This document shows, piece after piece, positions 24,292 to 34,091 of a stretch of DNA of 64,000 nucleotides (position 1 is its first letter; each line of letters starts with the position of its first letter). The notes below the pieces were generated by a model. The model worked only from the letters and a program-made list of their open reading frames with translations, was not told the DNA's origin and did no database searches. A program made the position numbers and the translations under genes. This stretch comes from Termitomyces sp. T153. Its lineage: Eukaryota; Basidiomycota; Agaricomycetes; Agaricales; Lyophyllaceae. The DNA lies in the NCBI GenBank assembly GCA_018296165.2, contig JACKQL020000138.1, positions 46,800 through 110,799 on the forward strand, given 5' to 3'.

Positions 24292-24409
24292 GCAGAACAA
24301 GTCTCTAGATTTGGTCTGGGAGCACCCTTTTTGGTTACTTGAGCTTCTACTTGGTTCCTCAAAAGGTCTCTCCCCCACCAGTGTCTTAGTGCCCCTGTGC
24401 TCTTCCTAT

Positions 24410-25716
24410 GACCCAGCCAACCCCTCCAGCACCTCCCCCTGATGCTTCAAGCCCCCAGGATGATGCCTGGAGTTGTTTACTGTCACTGGAAACACAGATT
24501 CAACTTACCCAAGCCTCCCTTCCCACACAGCTGAACTTACTGGACTCCATCAAACTACTGAAGCAGTGTCCCTTTCTCTACAGGCCCTTCTGGAATGTCT
24601 CCTCCTTGCTCCTACCACTCCTTTGATGCCCCCAGCAGATGCAGAATGGTTTGTGTCTGCACCTAACTCAGGCTTATTGGCTCCAGCTGCTGCAGAATGG
24701 TTTGCATCTGCATCTGGCTTAGGCCTTTCAGCTCCTCATTCCAAACTCCCTCATCCTGCACTCCCTGATGTATATGATGGAGATCATAAGGCTGGAGAAT
24801 GTTTCCTCCAGTCCTGCATTACCTATATCCAGCTGAGTGGTGAAGCCTTTACCTTGGATGCCTTGAAAATTGCCTGGGTCCTCTCCTACATGAAGGCTGG
24901 TTGAGCCTCAACTTATGCACTGCATATCTTCAGACACCCAGGAGGAGTGGAGAGTTTCTCTAGCTGGACAGAGTTTGAGAAGGAGTTCCAAGCAGAGTTC
25001 TTCTCCCTTGACCCAGCCAAAACCACAGCGCTTTTCCTTCAAGACCAAACTCAGTATGGTCAAGGAAAGCAGTCACTTGATGAGTACATTGACTCCTTTC
25101 GTGCCTTACTTGAACAGGCTGGATATCCAGATAGTCTACAACTCTGCCTAACCTTCTGTGACAGACTCCACCCCTCTCTCAGGGATTGTATAGACAGCAT
25201 GGCAGAAGGGTGCCCAGATGATGAGCAGGTCGATACCTGGTACAAGGTGGCACACGAGCAGTGGCAGCTCATGGAACTGCAACATGAGCTGCAGTGGACA
25301 TAACCCCCAACCTTCCCTTTTTCTCATGGAGGGTTCACCCCCCAAGCTCCCTCTTCTGCACTTGCACCAGCATCCTCATGACCAGGTGCAGCTCCTTTCT
25401 TCATGCCTCATGTTGCTCCCCTGCACTCCTTACCCCAAGGAGTCCCAATGGATGTTGATGCTTGCCAACAGCAGTCCACCACCCCCTTGCTGTGTTGACA
25501 CTGTGGGAAGGCAGGTCATTTTGCCTGTTACTGTCCTCGAGGGCTAGAAATTCACTACTTGTTAGCATCAGAGCAAGAAGAGCTGCTCATCCAACTACTT
25601 GTAGCCTGGGATGCCACAGGAACTCCCTCTCCAGATGCACCTATAGCTGTCCATTCTGAGGAAATGGCCAATGGATTGGAGGAGGTTCCTGCAGAGTCTG
25701 AGGATTTTTAAAAGGG
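24410..25716 (+). pseudogene. gypsy 1 gag
   Basis: Capsid-type gag. The frame begins at ATG 24410 (MTQPTPPAPPP), shifts once near 24540, and continues as LPDVYDGDHKAGECFLQSC, a block around WTEFEKEFQAEFFSLDPA, and LHPSLRDCIDSMAEGCPDD, to a zinc knuckle seen as HCGKAGHFACYCP, whose first Cys is followed by a stop where Arg is expected. Other stops occur after YMKAG, QLQWT and APASS. Most are explained by CGA to TGA. The gag should form the virus-like particle; here it is dead. Confidence 0.75.
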
Positions 25717-25974
25717 CAACAGATGACCAGTATGCCCCCATTGCCTATTACTAATTGTTTTGCTCCCCTGTCCATAGAATCAAATATATCTGTTGCCATT
25801 GTTGATACTATGCCTGAAACAATAAGCCCCTCCTCAGATGTACAAACTCCCCCTCCAGCTAAAGTCTCAGCCAGAAACACACTCCCCAGCACACGCCCTC
25901 ACATTCCTGCATGGGAATGCCACCTCCCCCACCATTATGTTGTTGCTTCCACCCCTTCTACCAACTCCCTGTAG

Positions 25975-28900
25975 CTACAGGTGGAAATTGAGACAACAGA
26001 CACCCAGCAGATCCAAAGTGTGGTTGCCCTCTGTGACAGTGGTGCAACAGGCCTCTTCCTTAACACTGACTACATGCAATGACACTGCTTAACAACTCAC
26101 CCCCTTTCTTGTCCTATCCCTGTATACAATGTTGATGGCATGCTCAATGAAGCTAGCTCTATTCACTCTGTGGTGGACCTGGTCCTCTGCTACCAAGACC
26201 ACTCAGAGCGAGCTGCTTTTGCCATCACTAGTTTGGGAAAGCAAGACATGATTTTGGGGTTCACCTGGCTATGTGAGCACAACCCAGAGATTGACTGGAC
26301 TAAGGGTAAGGTGAAGATGAGTTGTTGCCCCTGTTGCTGCACTGCCTGTGTAGAAGAGGCCTATAAGGAGCAGAGAGCCAAGGTTTGTGAGTGTGCTGCT
26401 GTGTGTGCTTGTCATGCTGGGCATCTTCCCTATGCTGATCTTGACCTCCTGAGTCCCCCCCTCTGGCATTCCCTCATAGAGAGGCCCTCTATGAGGATGT
26501 CTGAGGTGTTGGGTGTGAATCTTCAGAGGAAGAGGGAGGTGATGGAAAATGGACCAGTACTCCAAATGCAGAGTTTCCAGATGAGACCATAGAGGTGGGT
26601 GATCAGATCTATGCTACAACCCTCTGCCTCCCTCCTGCAGTGGCAGAGATTCAGGCCAGTCAGACAACTTCTCAGCATCTGGCTGAGGCATTTGTGGCAA
26701 ATTCACAGCCCAAGCCTTTCCATAGCACTATTCCCAATCACCTCCACGACTTTGAGGATGTATTCTCCAAGGCCTCCTTTGATTCACTTCCAGAGTGTAA
26801 GCAGTGGGATCATGCAATTGAGCTGATACCAGATGCAGAGCCCTCCAGTTGCAAGGTCTATTCACTTGTACCCCATGAACAGGATGAGCTGGATGCTTTC
26901 CTGCAGAAGAATCTTAGCTCAGGATGAATACAACCCTCCAAGTCTCCAATGGCCTCCCCAGTCTTCTTTACTCAGAAGAAGGATAGGTCTCTTCATCTAG
27001 TTCAGGATTACTGTGTCCTGAATGCGATGACAGTGAAGAACCACTATCCATTGCCACTCATCTCAGAACTTGTCAACAACCTTCAAGGTGCATGTTATTT
27101 CACTAAGTTGGATGTCTGCTGGGGCTACAACAATGTACACATCAAAGAAGGGGATGAGTGGAAGGCAGCATTCTGAACTAATCGCAGACTTTTTGAACCT
27201 CTGGTAATGTTCTTTGGTCTCACCAATAGCCCAGCCACCTTTCAGACTATGATGAATGACATTTTCCATGATCTGATTGCAGAAGGTGTTGTCTGCATGT
27301 ATCTTGACGATATCCTCATCTACACAAGAACTCAGGAGGAGCATTGCCAGGTCACATGCATGGTCTTGGAATGCCTCTGCCAACACCAGCTCTATTTAAA
27401 GCCTGAGAAGTGCAAATTTAAACAGACAAAAGTGGAGTACCTAGGTTTGATCATTTTACATGGAACAGCTAAGATGGACCCCATTAAAGTGGCAGGGGTA
27501 GCAGAGTGGCCTGAGCCAAGGAACAAGAAGGAAGTTCAGGCCTTTCTTAGGTTTGTCAATTTCTATTGGAGGTTCATACAGGATTTCTCCCACCATGCAT
27601 GACCCCTCTTTGACCTCACAGTTAAGGATACTGCATGGCAGTGGGAGCCCCCACAGCAAGCTGCCTTTGACGCCCTCAAGCAATTTATGACCTCAAAGCC
27701 AGTCCTCCTGTTCCCTGATGATGACTCTCCATTCCATGTGGAAGCAGATAGCTCAGACTTTGCTACAGGGGCAGTCCTCTCCCAGCAGTCAGAAGAGGAT
27801 GGCAAATGGCACCCAGTAGCCTTCTACTCCAAGAGCCTTAATGCAGTGGAACAGAACTATGAGATCCATGACAAGGAGATGCTGGCAATTATTTGGCCCT
27901 TTGAAGAATGGTGGCATTTCCTTGAGGGTGCACAACATAAGTTTGAAGTCTGGACAGACCATAAGAACCTGGAGTACTTCTGTTCTGCTAAGAAACTCAA
28001 TCAATGTCAAGCTTGGTGGTCTCTGTATCTGGCCAACTTTGACTTCTCACTGCACCACAAACTAGGATGGAGCATGTGCAAACCAGATGCACTGTTCAGG
28101 CAGGCAGACCATGGCACTGGAGCAGGAGATAATGACAACATTGTCCTCCTCAAGCCAGAGCTCTTTGCCATCCATGCACTAGAAGGGATTGTGGCTCAGG
28201 GAGATGAGGCAAACATCCTTAGGGACATCCAACCAGGGAACCAGGAGGGTGCACAGGAGGATGCAGTTGCCCAGGCTGCACAGGCCCTACAAGCTTGATG
28301 GGCAAGTGGAGTCAAGTCAGTGCATGCAGATGAGTGGGGTCTTCAGGATGGGCTGCTGACCTTCAGAGGACACATTTATGTGCCTAACATTCCAGAACTT
28401 CATTGGTGCATTGTAGAACAACATCATGACTCTCAAGTGGCTGGACATCCTGGAAGGTGGAAGATGCTAGAGCTGGTATCCCAGAACTATTGGTGGCCAC
28501 AAATCTCCTGATATGTAGGCACCTATACTAGCACCTGCGACCTCTGTCTCTGCACAAAACCTTGCCGCCAAGCACCCATGGGCCAGCTCCACCCACTTCC
28601 TATTCCAGCTGCTTGCTGGAGTGTTGCATCAGTGGATTTCATTGTGGAGCTCCCAGATGCTCATGGGTACAATGCAGTGATGGTGGTGGTGGACCTCTAT
28701 GGCAAACAGGCTCACTTCATACCTACTCACACCACATGCTCTGCCTTGGGAGTGGCCAGCCTGTACTATAAGAATGTCTGGAAACTCCACGGTCTGTCAG
28801 ATGGGTATGTCTCAGACTGGGGCCCCCAGTTTGTGGCAGAATTCACTCGAGAACTGTATTGCCTGCTAGGCATAAAGCTCCATACCACCACGGCCTATCA

Positions 28901-29606
28901 CCCTCAGTCAGATGGGCAGACAGAACGTGTTAACCAGGAACTGGAACAGTATCTCTGCCTGTTTTGTAATGAGAGGCAGGATGACTGGGATGAGCTGCTG
29001 CCAGATGCAGAATTCCAATACAACAACCATGTTCACTCTTTCTTCCACACAGATGACTCCATTCTTCCTGGACACTGGCAGGCACCCTCGCATGGGATTT
29101 GAACCTTGGGCATGCCCCTCAGAGAATGACTCCATCAACGAGTTTGTGAACCAGATGAGAAGGGCACAGGAGGAGGCAAAAGCTGCATTGGTGAAGGCCA
29201 AGGAAGACATGGCATGGTACTATGATTGCAGATGGACACCTGCTCCAGTTTACAAGCCTGGGGACCATGTGTACTTGGATAGCTCAGACATTAAGACAAC
29301 AAGGCCATCCCTGAAGCTGTCACATTGTCATCTGGGCCCCTTCATGGTGGAGAAGAAGGTAGGGCCTTTGGCATACCAACTTAAACTCCCAGCAGGCCTG
29401 TGCCAACTGCATCCAGTCTTCAATGTGGTCAAGTTGTTTCCAGCTCCAGAGGATCCAATCCCAGGCCATCACCCTAAGCCACCCCCACCACCAGTCCTGG
29501 TCAATGATGAGGAAGAGTATGAGGTGGAGGAAATCTTGGACAGCAGGGTATTCCAAGGAAAGTTGCAGTTCAAGGTGAAATGGAAGGGATATGGCATTGA
29601 GGACAT
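25975..29606 (+). pseudogene. gypsy 1 pol: protease, RT, RNase H, integrase, chromodomain start
   Basis: Protease motif VALCDSGATGLF (about 26020) and DMILGFTWL. After a frame change (26595) comes reverse transcriptase with [27 protein letters not shown] and an intact catalytic box YLDDILIY (27300). RNase H has HVEADSSDFATGAVLSQQ and WTDHKNLEY. Integrase has a zinc-finger region (HHDSQVAGHPG and CDLC), SVDFIVELPDAHG, VSDWGPQFVAEFTRELY and [16 protein letters not shown]. The frame shifts near 29090, passes [17 protein letters not shown], and ends within a chromodomain ([22 protein letters not shown]) cut at 29606. TGA stops stand where Arg is expected after LSSG, KAAF, SHHA, LQA and PQIS. Confidence 0.88.
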
Positions 29607-30701
29607 TGATGTGCTTCTATGCCACCTAGTGCTGTGCAGGAAACCTAAAGAGAGGACCTGACACTAGTCACTAGATAGGGTAGCTGGCAGTAGGAATTAA
29701 ATAGTTGAGGGCAAGTCAGTAACCGTCCCAGAGAACTAGAGCAAAAGTTGTGATGTGGGGTAAAGTAGAAAGAAGGCGCTATCGCCAGCTGAGGTCATCG
29801 TAAAAGTGGTGAGAAGAGTAGGGAAAGAGAAGATGGTAAAGGAAGGAGGGGAACTAGGGGACAAATGTGATCTAGTTACTAGCCAAAGCCGCTAGCGTCG
29901 CTAAGTCAAATTAATGTAAATAGGCACCCGCAGTTGGTACCAAACTAAGTCGAAGTCGAAGTCGAGGAGGCTCGACGCTAAGCCGGAGTCAAAGACAGGA
30001 TAAGGAAAAGAAAGGCAAAGTGTAATCTCAAGCTGGTAGGCTTAGAGAGAGAGCAGCTAGTCAACTTCAAAGGGGGTTCTCTGTTCTCTTCTCTGTGGGT
30101 ACGTGTGTGTATGTAGTGTCTATGTACAATCAGTATTTATACATTTTGAAGTATAGTATGTGAAAGTCAACAAATAAATACTATAAGCGATGGCGTCTGT
30201 CACTGTGCTTATGGTACATACAAGGCGTCAGTCTGTAACTAAATGAAAAATCCTAGGCAAAGTCTTGGTGATGCTTAATTGCTAGCAAAAACCAAAACAA
30301 GAAAAGAGTCCAATGTCAACACCTGAAGCGTAGACGCCGTTCAAGTATGTTGGTAAGCTCAGCAAACGAAATGATAGTAAAAAGGTACGCGTCTGATAAT
30401 TTGTCCATATATGGTAGAAGAATGTCATTTTGTTTGCCAGGATCGCTAGGGTCACTAATAGTCGTCACTAGGGGGTCTAGGCCTTGATGATCTAGGCCCA
30501 AGCTCCAGACTCCATGTGATATTTCTCATGCTTGATAAGCCTCATGGTTGCTAGGGTCTCGTGCTTTGGTCTAACCCTCGGGCTTGGTCCCATGTGCTGA
30601 GTGTTGTGACTTGTGTCAAATACAAAGTAGTCAGCTGCCGCTAAGTCCGCAATGCCAAAAGAATGCCGAAAATGGTGCTCAGCGATAACTAGGGCTCATC
30701 A
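29607..30701 (-). repeat. 3' LTR of gypsy 2 (1095 bp)
   Basis: Plus strand runs from TGATGTGCTTCTATGCC to GGGCTCATCA, with 5-bp terminal inverted repeats TGATG/CATCA. Its boundaries are confirmed by the solo LTR 32981-34091. It is about 98% like the 5' LTR, and most differences are CG against TG or CA. Confidence 0.9.
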
Positions 30702-30712
30702 TCCTCCCCCAT
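30702..30712 (-). other. Polypurine tract of gypsy 2
   Basis: The element's strand reads ATGGGGGAGGA directly before the 3' LTR start TGATGAGCC. Its position and purine content fit the plus-strand primer of LTR retrotransposons. Confidence 0.8.
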
Positions 30713-30879
30713 ACTGAAATATTGACTGTCCTCAGTCAACCTTGAAGTCACGTGCTCGATTGCCTGGTCCATGCGCCAAAGAGATTTGAATAAAAACTGG
30801 CTGGCTGTATCGCTTGAACTTCATCATCCCCACTTTCTTCTTATCTACTATTCTCCCCTACCATCTTGATCTTATCGCT

Positions 30880-32076
30880 ATGTCCAATCTGGCCTCTCAG
30901 TTCAAAAAGACTATGATGGCCCACGCCTTCCTGGAATGTGTCGACTGATTGCTTGCCATGGCTTGTGCTTCTCTGGTGAAGGATCCTCGCTTGGTGGTCA
31001 CCGCTATCTTTCAGATGTGGCTGCAATGGTTCAAGACCATGGGGAGTGGAGTTGAGTGGCCGGAGTTGGCAACTGTCGAGAAGGAGTGTTGCCAATTATA
31101 TGAGCAGTACAAGGGGGAGGAATGGGTTCGCCCATTTGACGTTCATTTCATAAGTCTTTGCTTTTATTCTCTTAGTGACATTTCTAACTCGATTGCTAGG
31201 CACCAGTTGATCCCTCCTTGGAGTTCCTAATGGACGACCTTACTGCAGGAATGCTGGTAAGTGCCCCAGCAGTCGCTAGCGCTAGCGACACTGCTAAGGT
31301 ATGTCAGCTTTTTGAAGAATTGTCGCCAAATGACCAGTCCTTCTTCCAGCACCCAGTAGGTGTGTTAGTGGTGGCGAGGGGGGAGGGATGGAGCGAGGGT
31401 TGTGGGGACAATGAGGCAGCAAATTGTGGGGACATTCAAGAGGCAGGCCCCTCAGCTCCCAAGGCTGTGGCTGGCGGCGTCGCTAGGGGGTTGGCGACAT
31501 TGCCAAGACTGGCGACAACTCCAAGGAGCAAAGGGAAGGGGAAGGGAAAGGCACGGGAAGAGGAGGACGAGGATATTGAGGTGAGTCCCCTTTTCTCCTT
31601 TTTTGCTAACTCTTGACAATGCTTGCTAACTTTTTCTTGCAGGATCATATTGAAGAAACATTTACTGACAAGCACTTGGCAACACTTCTTTGTTGGCAAA
31701 AGGCCTTGACGGTGGTGGACACTGGACTAGGAGCTGGGGTGAAGTTAGAGAAGGCCAAGGGGAAGGTAACGGTGTCGCTAGAGAAGCGACAAGAGTATAA
31801 GTGCACGCAAGGAGTGGTAAGCACTTAGCGATTGTTTCTTTCTATGTTGCTAACAAATTCCTCTAGTGCGACAACTGCTGGGCTGATAATGACCCAGAGG
31901 GCTGCTGGTACCCCACTGGAGTCCAGCCCTGTTATCGCTGCGGAGGTCAGTTGTTGACAATAGCAAGTTTGGCGGCAGTTGCAAATATGTTGCTTCTACT
32001 ATGTCAGCAGGCAGGAGAGGGTGGGTACCAGTTGTTGCAAAATAAGGGGAGCAAACCATTCGCTTGCACACTGTAA
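30880..32076 (+). pseudogene. Spliced cysteine-motif gene antisense to gypsy 2 pol
   Basis: A four-exon reading on the strand opposite to pol: 30880-31140, 31200-31580, 31643-31816 and 31867 onward (TAA at 32074-32076 if not spliced again). All junctions keep frame and have GT-AG introns of 59, 62 and 50 nt. The product would be about 340 residues: a helical N-terminal part (KDPRLVVTAIFQMWLQWFK), a low-complexity basic/acidic middle (KGKGKGKAREEEDEDIE), a helical stretch (FTDKHLATLLCWQKAL) and a cysteine cluster with spacing CX2CX8CX8CX2C (CDNCWADNDPEGCW, then PCYRC). Codon 23 is TGA where CGA fits. After CYRCG the sequence GGAG|GTCAGT looks like a splice donor, and pol integrase coding begins there on the other strand, so the last exon may be deleted. 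The cluster resembles zinc-binding modules, but I do not recognise the family. Function unknown. Confidence 0.6.
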
Positions 32077-32980
32077 CACGTTCTGACCAAAAGACCAAGT
32101 AAGTAGTGGTACTCCACCTAGACTGATCACCATCAACCACTTTGAAGAGGGCTTGGTGAACATCAAAATGAGGCCGCTCGACTATTCCATTAGCGCGCTT
32201 ATTGTAACCAGAGATCTGGATATGCTGCAAGTTATACTTCTTCACCAAGTAGGTAACCGCCTTTAGGATTGGGGGTCCATTGTCAGTAACTATTTCGCTA
32301 AGCACCCCCCATTGACAAATGACATCCTCATACAGCCACTTAGCGATGGCTTCGGTGTTCTCTCTGGCAAGCATATGAAACTTGGGGTAATGAGTCAGCA
32401 AACAACGTCCTTGAATGATGTATTTGAACTTATTGGAGGGTGGCATGAACATGGTGTCAACATATATCTTGCTAAACAAGGGCGCTGGCATAGCAACAGT
32501 TGGCAAAATGAGAACCTTGGTTGTCTGATGTATCTGGCAGGGATGGCATGTCCGAAGGTACCACACAATATCAGCGCTAACTTGAGGCCACCAAAATCGT
32601 TCTAGGAGGGCTGAGCGAGTAGCAAAAAGACCTCTATGTCCCAAGTCATCATGCATAGCCTTCAGGACTTGTAAACGACTTGCAGTGGGAGCAAACAGCT
32701 TGTGAGCGCCATCTCACTTTCTTTGCCAAAGTTTGCCTCCCGTGACGAAGAACATCGAGGCATAGTGAACAAAAGCGGCATAATCTTTGTTGCTAAGACC
32801 TTTGGGTCTGATGAGATTGTGAAGCCATTTCTCTACTAAAAGTATGCAAGCATCACTGGTGATAGCTTTGGCACTGCAGGGTACGTTGCTATAAGTAGTG
32901 GTGCCGTCGTCTCGGAGAGGTAGTATATTGTCGCTGGTCGCTACTTGGGGGAGAGTGTCGGTGCCACTGGTGAGACTCGC
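31945..32980 (-). pseudogene. gypsy 2 integrase part of pol
   Basis: Continuation of pol after the inverted solo LTR. Motifs include an HHCC-like finger (HDDLGHRGLFATRS with CHPCQIHQ), IYVDTMFMPPSNKF, VTDNGPPILKAV for the second catalytic Asp, and NGIVERPHFDVHQAL for the Glu. The frame is open from 32656 to about 31945, with a stop near 32716 upstream. The usual integrase C-terminal domain after LLLSTTDL is absent, because the sequence passes directly into the antisense gene. Integrase inserts the cDNA into the genome; this copy is truncated. Confidence 0.8.
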
Positions 32981-33616
32981 TGATGAGCCCCAGTTATTGC
33001 TGAGCACCATTTTTGGCATTCTTGTGGCATTGCGGACTTAGCGGCAGCTGACTACTTTGTATTTGACACAAGTCACAACACTCAGCACATGGGACCAAGC
33101 CCGAGGGTTGGACCAAAGCACAAGACCCTAGCGACCACGAGACTTATTGAGCACAAGAAATATCATGAGGAGTCTGGAGCTTGGGCCTAGATCATCAAGG
33201 CCTAGACCCCCTAGCAACAATTACTAGCGACCCTAGCGATCCTGGTGACAAAGCGGCGTTCTCCTACCATATAGGGACAAATTATCAGATGCGTACCTTT
33301 TTACTATCATTTTGTTTGCCGAGCTTACCAACATACTTGAATGGCATCTATGCTTCAGGTGTTGACATCAGACTCTTTTCTTGTTTTGGTTTTTGTTAGC
33401 AATTAAGTGTCGCCAAGACTTCGCCTAGGATTTTTCACTTAGTTACAGACTGATGCCTTGTATGCACCATAAGCATGGTGACAGACGCCGTCGCTAGTAG
33501 TACTTATTTGTTTACTTTCACATACTATACTTCGAAACGTATAAATACTGACTGTACATAGACACATACATAAACGCAAGGAGAGAACAGAGAACCCCCT
33601 TTGAAGTCAACTAGCT

Positions 33617-33654
<38 letters not shown>

Positions 33655-34091
33655 AGCCTACCAGCTTGATATTACACTTTGCCTTTCTTTCCCTTACCCT
33701 GTCTTTGACTCCGGCTTAGCAACGAGCCTCCTCGACTTCAACTTTGACTTAGTTTGGTACCAACTGCGGGTACCCATTCACGTTAATTCGACTTAGCAAC
33801 TCTAGCGACTTTGGCTAGTAACTAGATCATGTTTGTCCCCTGGTTCCCCTCCTTCCTTTACCATCGGCTCTTTCCCTACTCTTCTCACCACCGTTACAAT
33901 GACCTCCGCTGGCGATAGTGCCTTCTTTCTACTTCACCCCCACGTCACAACTTTTGCTCTAGTTCTCTGGGATGGTTACTGACTCGCCCTCAACTATTAA
34001 ATTCCTACTGCCAGCTACCCTATCTAGTGACTAGTGTCAGGTCCTCTCTTTAGGTTTCCTGCACGGCACTAGGCAGCATAGGAGCACATCA
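32981..34091 (+). repeat. Inverted solo LTR of the gypsy 2 family nested in pol (1111 bp)
   Basis: Reads TGATGAGCCCC to GGAGCACATCA on the plus strand, opposite in orientation to the host element's own LTRs. It is flanked by TCGC on both sides (32977-32980, 34092-34095), or TCGCT if one end base is shared, as a target duplication. It interrupts pol between RNase H and integrase. Its extra length comes mainly from an expanded CT microsatellite. Confidence 0.88.
33618..33653. repeat. (CT)18 microsatellite
   Basis: Uninterrupted CT dinucleotides within the inverted solo LTR. The two LTRs of gypsy 2 have only a short AGAGAGAGAG at the equivalent place, so the tract expanded in this copy. Confidence 0.95.

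Larger units (their letters stand above)
23852..29606 (+). mobile_element. Ty3/gypsy element 1 (chromodomain type), 3' end interrupted
   Basis: Starts at a TG (TGTCAGGGG) exactly where the TypA flank homology breaks and carries gag, protease, reverse transcriptase, RNase H, integrase and the start of a chromodomain. At 29607 the sequence switches to the LTR of gypsy 2, so its chromodomain end, polypurine tract and 3' LTR are not seen beside it. The coding part holds many stops, mostly TGA in place of CGA. Confidence 0.85.
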
